From the NCBI GenBank assembly GCA_023254645.1, contig JALRLA010000109.1, forward strand, positions 1 through 18,542: 18,542 nucleotides of DNA. The letters are read 5' to 3'. The translations under genes and the position numbers were made by a program. Below, piece after piece: positions 1 to 7,108 of the stretch (position 1 is its first letter; each line of letters opens with the position of its first letter). The notes below the pieces were generated by a model, which ran no database searches, was not told the origin of the DNA, and saw nothing but the letters and a program-made list of their open reading frames with translations. Source of the stretch: Bacteroidia bacterium. GTDB taxonomy: Bacteria; Bacteroidota; Bacteroidia; NS11-12g; UBA955.

Positions 1-666
1 GGAGGAAGCATTATCCATGAACGCGCCAAAGCCGATTACCATCTATTGGTGGACAGCGGTGATGTATTTCAAGGCACTCCTTACTTCAATTTGTATGGTG
101 GCCAACCCGAATTGGAATGGATGAGTCAAATGGGATATGCCGCTAGTACGCTGGGCAATCACGAGTTCGACAATGGCATAGAGCACCTCATTTCAGCCCA
201 TCAACAACACGCCAAATTCCCCTTGGTCAATTGCAATTACACCTTCTCGGGTGAGGCTTTCTTTAAACCTTATACAATCGTTGAGAGAGGACCCATTCGC
301 ATTGGGCTTACGGGAGTGGGCATCAACCCCGACGGGTTGATTTCCGAGAGAAGTATGCCTGGATTGGGCTATACTGACCCCGTTCAACCCCTTCAAAATA
401 CGGTCAACCATTTGCGCGAATCAGAACATTGTCATTTGGTATTTGTGCTATCTCATTTGGGTTTCCAATACGACTCTGGCAAGATTGACGACCACAAATT
501 GGCGGCTCGCACCCACGGCATCGATGCCATTTTGGGAGGTCATACCCACACCTTTTTGGACAAGCCTGTTCAAGTGAAAAATGCCCAAAACAAAGCGGTC
601 ATCATCAACCAAGCGGGTTGGGCTGGCCTTCGACTCGGAAAACTGGAATTCGAGGTACGCGTATGA
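1..666 (+). CDS. Metallophosphatase, UshA/5'-nucleotidase type (5' end outside window)
   Basis: The frame is open from base 1, so the gene starts upstream; 221 residues are visible. Three calcineurin-like phosphoesterase motifs of the UshA group are seen: DSGDVFQG near visible residue 18, GNHEFDNG near residue 52, and GGHTHTFLD near residue 179, the His-rich metal-binding motif. The first DxHG-type metal motif must lie before the window. The family hydrolyses nucleotides or related phosphoesters with two metal ions, usually outside the cytoplasm. The protein stops right after the phosphatase domain, so the C-terminal nucleotide-specificity domain of UshA is absent. Bacteroidota often encode the two halves as separate genes, so a partner may lie upstream. 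The stop overlaps the next start (ATGA), implying translational coupling with the pseudouridine synthase. Substrate unknown. Confidence 0.88.
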   Translation, partial: GGSIIHERAKADYHLLVDSGDVFQGTPYFNLYGGQPELEWMSQMGYAASTLGNHEFDNGIEHLISAHQQHAKFPLVNCNYTFSGEAFFKPYTIVERGPIRIGLTGVGINPDGLISERSMPGLGYTDPVQPLQNTVNHLRESEHCHLVFVLSHLGFQYDSGKIDDHKLAARTHGIDAILGGHTHTFLDKPVQVKNAQNKAVIINQAGWAGLRLGKLEFEVRV

Positions 667-1694
667 AAGAAGTGAACGAAGAAGATTTCCAAGAAGAGGA
701 ATTGTACGAACACCACTCCTTTACGGTTGACCCCGGTCAGGAGATGACGCGCATCGACAAATGGCTGTGTGACCGCATTGCCAACGCTTCAAGAACCAAA
801 GTTCAAGCCGCCATTGAGGCTGACTGCGTATTGGTCAACGACCGCAGCATCAAGAACAACTACAAAATCAAACCCGGCGACAAGATTCGGGTATTGTTGC
901 CGGAACCGCCACGCGATACGGAGGTCTATGGTGAAGATTTGCCCTTGGACATCTTGCATGAAGACGCCCATTTGCTGGTGCTAAACAAAGCAGCCGGCAT
1001 GGTGGTGCACCCTGGCTTCAACAATTACAGTGGCACTTTGGTCAATGCTTTGGTCTATCACTTCGGTCAACTGCCTCAAAAGGATGCCTATCACCGGCCA
1101 GGCCTGGTGCACCGCATCGACAAGGATACCTCAGGGCTATTGGTCATAGGAAAAACGGAATTCACCTTGAGTCATCTGGGCAAACAATTCTACGAGCACA
1201 GCATTCACCGTCGCTACTGGGCACTGGTTTGGGGAGATGTTAAAGAAGACGAAGGCACCATTCGGGGCCAACTAGCCAGAGACTTAAAAGACCGCCGAAA
1301 GAGCAAGCATTACGACGATCCTGAAATTGGGAAACTGGCGATTACCCATTACACAGTGCTAGAGCGCTACCATTTCTGCACCCTAGTCGAATGTCGTTTG
1401 GAAACCGGTCGTACCCACCAAATCAGGGCTCACATGGCCCATTTGGGGCATCCCCTGTTCAGTGACGAAATGTACGGAGGTCGAGACATTCGCAAGGAGT
1501 CGGCCTTACCGCGATACAAGCAATTCATCGCCAATGCCTTCGAGATCTTACCCCGACAAGCCTTACATGCAAAAGAATTGGGATTTGTGCATCCGCAGAG
1601 CCAAGAATGGATGCAATTTGATTGCCCATTGCCCGATGATTTCCAGCAATTGCTTGAGAAAATCAGGACCTACACAGGAGCCCTTTATTCGTAA
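663..1694 (+). CDS. rluD: RluD-family 23S rRNA pseudouridine synthase
   Basis: 343 residues. An S4 RNA-binding domain occupies about residues 28-80 (TRIDKWLCDRIANASRTKVQ). The RluA/RluD catalytic domain follows, with HRIDKDTSGLL at 150-160; Asp153 in the RID triplet is the expected catalytic aspartate. GRTHQIRAHM further on is also family-typical. The enzyme isomerises uridine to pseudouridine in RNA. The S4 domain and length fit RluD, which modifies helix 69 of 23S rRNA, but RluC-like specificity cannot be excluded. I chose the ATG at 663, which overlaps the upstream stop as ATGA; a longer in-frame extension from 618 lies inside the previous gene. The 3' end overlaps the convergent reductase gene by 10 bases, and no terminator is visible. 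Confidence 0.93.
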   Translation: MKEVNEEDFQEEELYEHHSFTVDPGQEMTRIDKWLCDRIANASRTKVQAAIEADCVLVNDRSIKNNYKIKPGDKIRVLLPEPPRDTEVYGEDLPLDILHEDAHLLVLNKAAGMVVHPGFNNYSGTLVNALVYHFGQLPQKDAYHRPGLVHRIDKDTSGLLVIGKTEFTLSHLGKQFYEHSIHRRYWALVWGDVKEDEGTIRGQLARDLKDRRKSKHYDDPEIGKLAITHYTVLERYHFCTLVECRLETGRTHQIRAHMAHLGHPLFSDEMYGGRDIRKESALPRYKQFIANAFEILPRQALHAKELGFVHPQSQEWMQFDCPLPDDFQQLLEKIRTYTGALYS

Positions 1695-2758
1695 CTCAGA
1701 CTGATTTCAGCCGAGCGAGGAACAGACTGACAGGTCAATACGTAGCCTTGCTTGATCTCGTCGTCACTGAGGCCTTCGCGCTCCAACATGTGCAATTCGC
1801 CGCTGTGCACCTTGGCACGACAAGTCGTACAAACACCCACTGTGCAACTGTAAGGAGGGTCAATTCCCTGCTTCATAGCCGCATTCAAAACGGTGGTTTT
1901 GTCATCGCAAGAGATGGAATGCGTTTTGCCATACACCTTCATGGTGATGGTAGACTGACCGCTGAATGCCGCCGAAGAAGCCGATTCAACTGGCTTCTCT
2001 GAAGAGCTAGGCGCGGTGAAGTATTCGGTGTGAATGTTGGCTCCAGAAATTCCACAAGAACCTAGGCCTTTTTTCACGACATCCATCATGGGCGCCGGGC
2101 CACAGATAAAGTATTGGTAGGTATCAAAGGGTCCACCCACTTTGGATTTAACGATCTGAGAAACCTTGTCTTCGGTCATCAGGCCTTTCAAGCCGAACCA
2201 AGTAAAGGGAGCCTGATCATAGCTATGAATGACTTTGAAGCGACCATTGAAGTCTTTTTCCATGTTGGCCAAAGTCTCTTTGAAAATGACCGATTCTGGG
2301 TTGCGATTGGCATACACCAAGGTCACTTGGCTGTTGGGCTCATCCTTAAGAACCGCTTTGCTGATGCCCATCATTGGGGTAATGCCGCTACCTCCAGCAA
2401 ACAACACATAATGGGTAGAGCGACCCGCTTCGGGGCTCATGGTAAACTTACCCATGGGCGCCATGACTTGCATTTCAGATTCTTCTGAAATGTGGTCGTT
2501 CATGTAGTTGCTCATGCGACCACCGTCTACGCGCTTGACCGTGACGGCCATGTGGCTGTCTTGTCCCGCATAGGTGCAAAGCGAATAAGAACGACGAACT
2601 TTCTCGCCACCAATCATTACCTCGAAGGTCAAGTACTGGCCAGGGGTATAGGCATAAGTGGAAGTTAGGTCTTGGGGTACGTCAAAATAAAAGGTCTTCG
2701 CATCGGCTGTTTCGGCTACGACGCGCTGAACTTTGAGGGTATAAAATCCGTCGCTCAT
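1685..2758 (-). CDS. PaaE-like ferredoxin/flavodoxin reductase with C-terminal 2Fe-2S domain
   Basis: 357 residues in three modules. An FAD-binding barrel covers about 1-105, with RRSYSL at 55-60 contacting flavin. An NAD(P)-binding domain begins at GGSGITPMM (122-130). A plant-type 2Fe-2S ferredoxin domain at the C-terminus has cysteines at 305, 310, 313 and 343 (C-x4-C-x2-C-x29-C). This architecture passes electrons from NAD(P)H through FAD to the iron-sulfur centre and on to an oxygenase. The closest named relative is PaaE, the reductase of phenylacetyl-CoA epoxidase. No paaABCD genes are in view, so the partner may be another di-iron oxygenase or desaturase. An exact TAnnTTTG box lies 8 bases upstream of the ATG, so the gene can be transcribed independently of the preceding minus-strand gene, 60 bases away. 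Confidence 0.88.
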   Translation of the reverse strand: MSDGFYTLKVQRVVAETADAKTFYFDVPQDLTSTYAYTPGQYLTFEVMIGGEKVRRSYSLCTYAGQDSHMAVTVKRVDGGRMSNYMNDHISEESEMQVMAPMGKFTMSPEAGRSTHYVLFAGGSGITPMMGISKAVLKDEPNSQVTLVYANRNPESVIFKETLANMEKDFNGRFKVIHSYDQAPFTWFGLKGLMTEDKVSQIVKSKVGGPFDTYQYFICGPAPMMDVVKKGLGSCGISGANIHTEYFTAPSSSEKPVESASSAAFSGQSTITMKVYGKTHSISCDDKTTVLNAAMKQGIDPPYSCTVGVCTTCRAKVHSGELHMLEREGLSDDEIKQGYVLTCQSVPRSAEISLSYE

Positions 2759-2766
2759 GAATGCTG

Positions 2767-2774
2767 CAAAGGTA
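2767..2774 (-). promoter_or_regulatory. Bacteroidota -7 promoter box for the PaaE-like reductase
   Basis: On the minus strand the sequence is TACCTTTG, an exact match to TAnnTTTG, 8 bases before the ATG at 2758. I see no convincing TTG element about 20 bases further upstream. The expected start of transcription would leave only a few leader bases. A 7-bp inverted repeat lies immediately upstream. Confidence 0.6.
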
Positions 2775-2779
2775 GGTTA

Positions 2780-2803
2780 AGGCGTTGATAAGCTATAACG
2801 CCT
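2780..2803 (-). repeat. Inverted repeat upstream of reductase promoter
   Basis: The arms AGGCGTT and AACGCCT match perfectly over 7 bp with a 10-base loop. The repeat sits between the stop of the ureohydrolase-like gene and the reductase -7 box, covering the spacer and -33 region. It could be an operator or a weak hairpin ending the upstream transcript; there is no U-run after it on the minus strand. Confidence 0.4.
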
Positions 2804-2818
2804 GGGGCAAAGAAAGGT

Positions 2819-3898
2819 TTACATCAAACGCTGATAGGCTCTCCACCATCGATCAGGCATTTCATCGTCGCAGACGCGTTGGTAATCGCTGTAACTGCAA
2901 CCTATGTAAAAATGAGCATTCTCGTAAGGGTGGGGAATTTCCATCCACCAGCGCTCACTCTTCCGGCTTTTGTAAAACACGATTTCATGCTGGGTGCTAG
3001 TCAATCGGTTTCGGTAAATCAAAAAGTCGCTATGACCTGCCGACGGATGATCATAATACCGAGAGAAATACCCATCGGCAAAGTACCAGATCATTTGGGC
3101 CAACAAGCTGTGGCACATATCGTGCTCAGAAGCTCCGTAAAATTGAGCAGCACTGAGCTTGTTAGATACTCCCGCATATCGGGCAATTCGCACCGCTTCT
3201 TCGGCGTTAAACCCATTGGGATTGTTCAATCGGCCGCCAGGAGCGTCGGCCCCGCGAACAGCAGCCATATCAAACAAAAAGGCATGAGCACTTCTCAAAA
3301 TAGGTTCAACTGATTCGGGATTCCCTTTGACTTCGCCCAATCGGTGGTTCTCAAAGTACATTTTATCTAACAAGGCTGTAGCCGACTCTGAAACGTAATA
3401 AGCCTGAGTTCCAATGAAATCCAAATTGAACAAATTGGAGGGTTGGTCCACTAAAATTTGGCGCAAGGCCGAACCTTCTTCCCAATCGATATCAGGGCTT
3501 ACCTGCACCAATTCAACCGCTTCAGGAGAGCGGCGAAATCCCTTGTAAATCGGAAAAGCCGAGGCGGCGCTACCACCCAAAACCAGCACCGTCAAGCCCA
3601 TTTCCTGCAACTCGCCCATCGCTTCGCTCAGGGCAAATTGGTTTTGACGGCTGTCTTCCGTTTCCACCAGGTTCCCCAAATCTACCCAGGCCAAATTCCC
3701 AAATCGCCATTGCAGGCTGTACAAAACTCGGCGCGTTTCATTCGCTTGCTGGCCCAAACCCATCAACACCAGCTTGGCTTTTTTGAGCTTGGGAAATGCC
3801 TTGCGATGCACCTGCAATTGACCGCCAAGACTTGTTTCTTTGTCAGCAAACGGCGCCCATACGGATTCGGGAACGGGAGTAAAAAAGGCCTCTAACAT
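2819..3898 (-). CDS. Ureohydrolase-fold (formimidoylglutamase-like) protein, catalytic ligands lost
   Basis: 359 residues. Arginase-superfamily landmarks are recognisable but eroded. The GGDHS motif is GGSAAS at 108-113, and the DAHxD motif appears as SPDID around 134-138. The SxDxDxxDP...PG motif is FDMAAVRGADAPG (209-221), keeping one Asp, followed by NPNGF. The manganese ligands are therefore mostly missing, and hydrolase activity is unlikely. From memory it closely resembles the formimidoylglutamase-annotated protein encoded beside gldKLMN in gliding Flavobacteriia, sharing RYAGVSNK, MIWYF and a C-terminal segment with SERWWMEIP and PDRWW. That C-terminal extension (about 300-359) is absent from true arginases. 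No gld genes are in this window. The role is unknown. A degenerate CGAATTTG box sits 7 bases upstream of the ATG (complement of 3906-3913). Confidence 0.75.
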   Translation of the reverse strand: MLEAFFTPVPESVWAPFADKETSLGGQLQVHRKAFPKLKKAKLVLMGLGQQANETRRVLYSLQWRFGNLAWVDLGNLVETEDSRQNQFALSEAMGELQEMGLTVLVLGGSAASAFPIYKGFRRSPEAVELVQVSPDIDWEEGSALRQILVDQPSNLFNLDFIGTQAYYVSESATALLDKMYFENHRLGEVKGNPESVEPILRSAHAFLFDMAAVRGADAPGGRLNNPNGFNAEEAVRIARYAGVSNKLSAAQFYGASEHDMCHSLLAQMIWYFADGYFSRYYDHPSAGHSDFLIYRNRLTSTQHEIVFYKSRKSERWWMEIPHPYENAHFYIGCSYSDYQRVCDDEMPDRWWRAYQRLM

Positions 3899-3962
3899 GC
3901 CTCAGCAAATTCGCACCTTTTTCTAGGCCATGGGGTTTATTTCATCCACATGTCAACTTAAT

Positions 3963-3970
3963 TAGATTTG
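3963..3970 (+). promoter_or_regulatory. Bacteroidota -7 promoter box for the GT2 gene
   Basis: TAGATTTG matches TAnnTTTG exactly and ends 4 bases before the GTG start at 3975. No clear TTG element is seen near -33. The TAG inside the box is in frame with the gene and blocks any earlier ATG, GTG or TTG start, so the mRNA is predicted to be leaderless or nearly so. Confidence 0.55.
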
Positions 3971-3974
3971 CCCT

Positions 3975-4937
3975 GTGGTATCTGTTTTGCTTCCTTTTTT
4001 GAACGCAGCGCCTTGGCTCAATGAGTGCTTGAGCAGCATCCAAGCCCAGACGCTGACCGATTGGGAATGCGTACTGCTCGATGATGGCAGCAGCGATGAA
4101 AGCCTGCTCATTGCTCACCGCTTTACTGAAACAGATTCACGTTTTCGAGTTCTCCCCCATTCGGGAGCAGCCCCTGACCTCATTGCCGCTCAACGGCGAG
4201 CCATTCAAGCTGCCAAGGGCCAGTATGTCACCCGAATGGATGCCGATGATCGAATGCACCCCTTCAAATTGGAGGCTCTCTTGCAAGGGCAATCTCAAAG
4301 CACAGGCCTGAGTGTGGGCCAAGTGGAATTCTTTGGTCAAAGCATAGGCCCGGGAACCTTGAATTACCAAAACTGGTTAAACGAAAGGGTCGAAAAAGGC
4401 GATTTCCTTGAGCACCTGTACAAGGAATGTCCCGTTGCCAATCCCTGTTGGATGCTTGACAGAAATACGGCTGAATCCATTTTTGAAAACTTGGAGTACC
4501 CCGAAGACTACCACTTCGTATTCCAACTGATTGAGCGAGGCATTCCCATCATTCCCTGCCCAGAAGCAAAGCATTATTGGCGCGAGCACAGCGAGCGCTT
4601 GAGCAAAACTGACTTGTACAGTACCGAGCGATTCACCCAACTAAAATGGAAGATGTTTCAACGGCTCGTGAATCCCCAACGCCTCTGGTTATTGGGCCAT
4701 GGCAAGAAGGCAAAATACTTGCGTGGGCTCATGCCCGAGAATAATCTCATTGCTTGGCTCAGCGAACGCCCCTCTGCCCAGGGCAATCGAATCGGACATG
4801 ACACCTTGCAGTATGTTGAACAGGCCGAAATTCAAGAGGGAGACTGCGTGATCAACACCCTGTCAAGTTTGGAAGATTGGTCCATGCTGGAGAAGGCCTT
4901 GGAACAAAAAGGCGCCCGAATTTACCGCTGGGCTTAG
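3975..4937 (+). CDS. Family 2 glycosyltransferase with C-terminal Rossmann-like domain
   Basis: 320 residues, GTG start. The N-terminal GT-A fold begins VSVLLPFLN and holds LDDGSSDES near residue 35 and the metal/nucleotide-sugar motif MDADDRMHP near residue 88. Such enzymes transfer a sugar from a nucleotide donor to a glycan or lipid acceptor at the inner face of the membrane. After about residue 230 a second unit starts, with [15 protein letters not shown] resembling a GxGxxG-type Rossmann entry, then VINTLSS and an ending GARIYRWA. Comparable GT2-Rossmann fusions occur in Bacteroidota surface-glycan enzymes (my recollection). No membrane segment or neighbouring glycan gene is seen, so donor and acceptor are unknown. 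The upstream in-frame stop at 3963-3965 leaves GTG at 3975 as the only credible start. The 3' end overlaps convergent thyA by 4 bases. Confidence 0.87.
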   Translation: MVSVLLPFLNAAPWLNECLSSIQAQTLTDWECVLLDDGSSDESLLIAHRFTETDSRFRVLPHSGAAPDLIAAQRRAIQAAKGQYVTRMDADDRMHPFKLEALLQGQSQSTGLSVGQVEFFGQSIGPGTLNYQNWLNERVEKGDFLEHLYKECPVANPCWMLDRNTAESIFENLEYPEDYHFVFQLIERGIPIIPCPEAKHYWREHSERLSKTDLYSTERFTQLKWKMFQRLVNPQRLWLLGHGKKAKYLRGLMPENNLIAWLSERPSAQGNRIGHDTLQYVEQAEIQEGDCVINTLSSLEDWSMLEKALEQKGARIYRWA

Positions 4938-5737
4938 ACTGCCACTGGGGCTTTGATGCCTGGGTGAGGATCGTAACCCACCAGTTTAAAATCGTCGAAA
5001 TCAAAGGCAAACAAGTCGCTGATTTCGGGATTCAATCGCATCTGCGGATAAGGCCTTGCTTCTCGGCTCAACTGGCGTTCCACCTGTTCAAAGTGGTTGC
5101 TGTAAATGTGGGCGTCTCCAAAGGTGTGAACGAACTCACCGGGCTTCAGTCCACACACTTGGGCCATCATCAGGGTCAACAAGGCATAAGAGGCAATATT
5201 AAAGGGAACACCTAGGAACAGATCGGCACTTCTTTGATACAACTGACAGCTCAACTTACCATCTGCCACGTAGAATTGAAACAAGCAGTGACAGGGCATC
5301 AGAGCCATTTGATCCAACTCCCCCACATTCCAAGCACTGACCAAGATGCGTCGAGAGTCGGGATTATTCTTGATCAGATCTAAGGCTTGGGATATTTGAT
5401 CTATGGTTCGTCCATCACGGGTCTCCCAGCTGCGCCACTGTTTTCCATATACAGGACCCAATTCACCAGTTTCACTCGCCCATTCGTCCCAAATGCTCAC
5501 CCCGTTTTCTTTGAGGTATTGAATGTTGGTCTCACCCTTGAGAAACCACAGCAATTCGTAAATGATGCTTTTCAGGTGGACTTTTTTGGTGGTGATCAAT
5601 GGAAAACTCTCTGACAAATCGAAACGCAATTGACCGCCCAACATGGATCGGGTTCCGGTACCTGTTCGGTCTGTTTTCTCCGTTCCATTTTCATAGACGT
5701 AGCGCAAGAATTCTTCGTATTGATTGTTCACACCCAT
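4934..5737 (-). CDS. thyA: Thymidylate synthase
   Basis: 267 residues, full length for the family. It methylates dUMP to dTMP using methylenetetrahydrofolate, the last step of de novo thymidylate synthesis. TDRTGTGT (22-29) is the phosphate-binding loop. The active-site cysteine is Cys149 in MPCHC, RSAD (169-172) binds dUMP phosphate and folate, and FNIASYALL follows. The C-terminal IKAPVAV is the canonical end that closes over the active site. I preferred the ATG at 5737 ([10 protein letters not shown]) over an in-frame TTG three codons upstream. No dihydrofolate reductase gene follows, although folA is a common neighbour. An imperfect GACCTTTG box lies a few bases upstream of the ATG. Confidence 0.97.
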   Translation of the reverse strand: MGVNNQYEEFLRYVYENGTEKTDRTGTGTRSMLGGQLRFDLSESFPLITTKKVHLKSIIYELLWFLKGETNIQYLKENGVSIWDEWASETGELGPVYGKQWRSWETRDGRTIDQISQALDLIKNNPDSRRILVSAWNVGELDQMALMPCHCLFQFYVADGKLSCQLYQRSADLFLGVPFNIASYALLTLMMAQVCGLKPGEFVHTFGDAHIYSNHFEQVERQLSREARPYPQMRLNPEISDLFAFDFDDFKLVGYDPHPGIKAPVAV

Positions 5738-5750
5738 GTCAAACAAAGGT

Positions 5751-5765
5751 CATACACTTTGTATG
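5751..5765. repeat. Small perfect inverted repeat in the thyA-E2 divergent region
   Basis: CATACA-ctt-TGTATG is a perfect 6-bp palindrome with a 3-base centre, 13 bases upstream of the thyA ATG. Its size and position could suit a repressor operator, but a 6-bp repeat can occur by chance. Confidence 0.25.
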
Positions 5766-5824
5766 AATAATGATGCACAAAAGATACACAGTCAAACTCC
5801 GGCCCTGAATTACGGGAAAAGCCC

Positions 5825-5832
5825 TAATTTTG
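5825..5832 (+). promoter_or_regulatory. Bacteroidota -7 promoter box for pyruvate dehydrogenase E2
   Basis: TAATTTTG matches TAnnTTTG exactly and ends 11 bases before the ATG at 5844. The -33 element is poor. An imperfect inverted repeat (AATTA-c-GGG / CCC-TAATT, 5808-5829) overlaps the box. The box argues against the longer in-frame start at 5724, which would place the promoter inside the gene. Confidence 0.6.
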
Positions 5833-5843
5833 CCGACAATTTT

Positions 5844-7070
5844 ATGGCTGAACTGATTACTTTGCCCAAGATGAGTGACACCATGACCGAAGGTGTCATC
5901 GTAAAATGGACGGTTAAAGTTGGTGACGCAGTGAAGAGCGGAGACGTTCTCGCTGAAGTAGAAACTGACAAAGCCACCATGGACATGGAAGGATATGCCA
6001 AAGGCACTGTTCTTTACTTGGCCCCTGAAGGCCAAGCCATTCCCGTAGATGCCCCTATTGCGGTAGTGGGTACCGCGGGTGAAGCCTATGAGGATCTCCT
6101 GAAAGGTGGAGCCGCAAGCGCTAGCTCTGCTGCACCAGAAGCACTAGCCCAAGCAGCCGCACCTGAAGTACAGGCGCCAGCAGCCCCTCAAGCGACCGCA
6201 GCGACTTCTTCGTCAGATGATCGCGTGAAAGCGAGCCCCTTGGCCAAGAAGATTGCAGCCGAAAAAGGCATTGCCTTGTCAGGCATTCAAGGCAGCGGCG
6301 AAGGTGGACGCATCATAAAGAAAGACATCGAATCGGCCGGTAGCGCACCTGCTACATTTGCGGCAGTTTCTGCTGCTCCTTTGGGTGAAGAAAGCTTCAC
6401 CGATATGCCGATTTCTCAAATGCGCAAAACCATTGCCGCCCGTTTGAGCGAATCCAAATTCACAGCCCCTCATTTCTATTTGACTGTAGAAATCAACATG
6501 GACAAGGCGGTAGAAGCCCGCGAGGCCATGAACCAAATCAGCGAGGTAAAAATCTCCATGAACGATTTGGTGGTCAAAGCTTGTGGCATGGCCTTGACCA
6601 AGCATCCCAAAATCAATTCCAGCTGGTTGGGCGATAAGATTCGCATGAATCACCACGTTCACATTGGCGTTGCCATGGCGGTTGATGAGGGACTTTTGGT
6701 TCCTGTTGTGCGTTTCGCCAACCAAAAAAGCTTGAGCCAAATCAGCACCGAGGTGAAATCCTACGGGGCCAAAGCCAAAGAAAAGAAACTTCAACCCGCC
6801 GATTGGCAGGGCAACACCTTCACCATTTCCAATTTGGGAATGTTTGGCATTGATGAATTTACCGCCATTGTCAATCCTCCCGATGCCTGCATTCTAGCGG
6901 TTGGAACTGTCAAGGATCAAGTAGGTGTAGTAAATGGCGAAATCAAACCCGTCAAAATCATGAAGGTCACTTTGAGTTGTGACCACCGAGTGGTTGACGG
7001 AACCTTGGGTGCTCAATTCTTGAAAACACTGAAGGAATACCTCGAAGAGCCAGTCAAATTGTTAGTATAA
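5844..7070 (+). CDS. aceF/pdhC: Pyruvate dehydrogenase complex E2, dihydrolipoamide acetyltransferase
   Basis: 408 residues from the ATG at 5844 (MAELITLPKM). One lipoyl domain (1-80) carries the lipoylation site Lys43 in ETDKATMD. A flexible Ala/Pro-rich linker covers about 86-126. A peripheral-subunit-binding domain at 129-163 (VKASPLAKKIAAEKG) docks E1 or E3. The catalytic domain runs from about 185 to the end, with the active-site motif DHRVVDG and His381. E2 forms the core of the complex and transfers acetyl groups to CoA. The substrate assignment (pyruvate rather than a branched-chain or 2-oxoglutarate acid) rests on the N-terminus and overall similarity. The gene stands alone, divergent from thyA, without E1 or E3 beside it. 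An intrinsic terminator follows 4 bases after the stop. Confidence 0.93.
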   Translation: MAELITLPKMSDTMTEGVIVKWTVKVGDAVKSGDVLAEVETDKATMDMEGYAKGTVLYLAPEGQAIPVDAPIAVVGTAGEAYEDLLKGGAASASSAAPEALAQAAAPEVQAPAAPQATAATSSSDDRVKASPLAKKIAAEKGIALSGIQGSGEGGRIIKKDIESAGSAPATFAAVSAAPLGEESFTDMPISQMRKTIAARLSESKFTAPHFYLTVEINMDKAVEAREAMNQISEVKISMNDLVVKACGMALTKHPKINSSWLGDKIRMNHHVHIGVAMAVDEGLLVPVVRFANQKSLSQISTEVKSYGAKAKEKKLQPADWQGNTFTISNLGMFGIDEFTAIVNPPDACILAVGTVKDQVGVVNGEIKPVKIMKVTLSCDHRVVDGTLGAQFLKTLKEYLEEPVKLLV

Positions 7071-7074
7071 TAAG

Positions 7075-7105
7075 AAAGGCTGCCTCATCCGGTAGCCTTT
7101 TTTTT
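7075..7105 (+). terminator. Intrinsic terminator after the E2 gene
   Basis: The arm aaaggctgcc (7075-7084) pairs over 10 bp, with one G-U pair, with ggtagccttt (7091-7100) around a 6-base loop, followed by more T's to 7105. It is a textbook rho-independent terminator. Unusually, the next start codon (7109) comes only 3 bases after the T-run. Confidence 0.85.
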
Positions 7106-7108
7106 GCC

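Noticed and set aside
618..662. 15-residue extension of RluD
   Set aside because: It lies within the metallophosphatase gene, and the ATGA overlap at 663 is the normal coupling arrangement.
5724..5843. 40-residue N-terminal extension of the E2 protein
   Set aside because: The lipoyl domain begins normally at the ATG at 5844, and an exact promoter box lies at 5825-5832 inside the extension.
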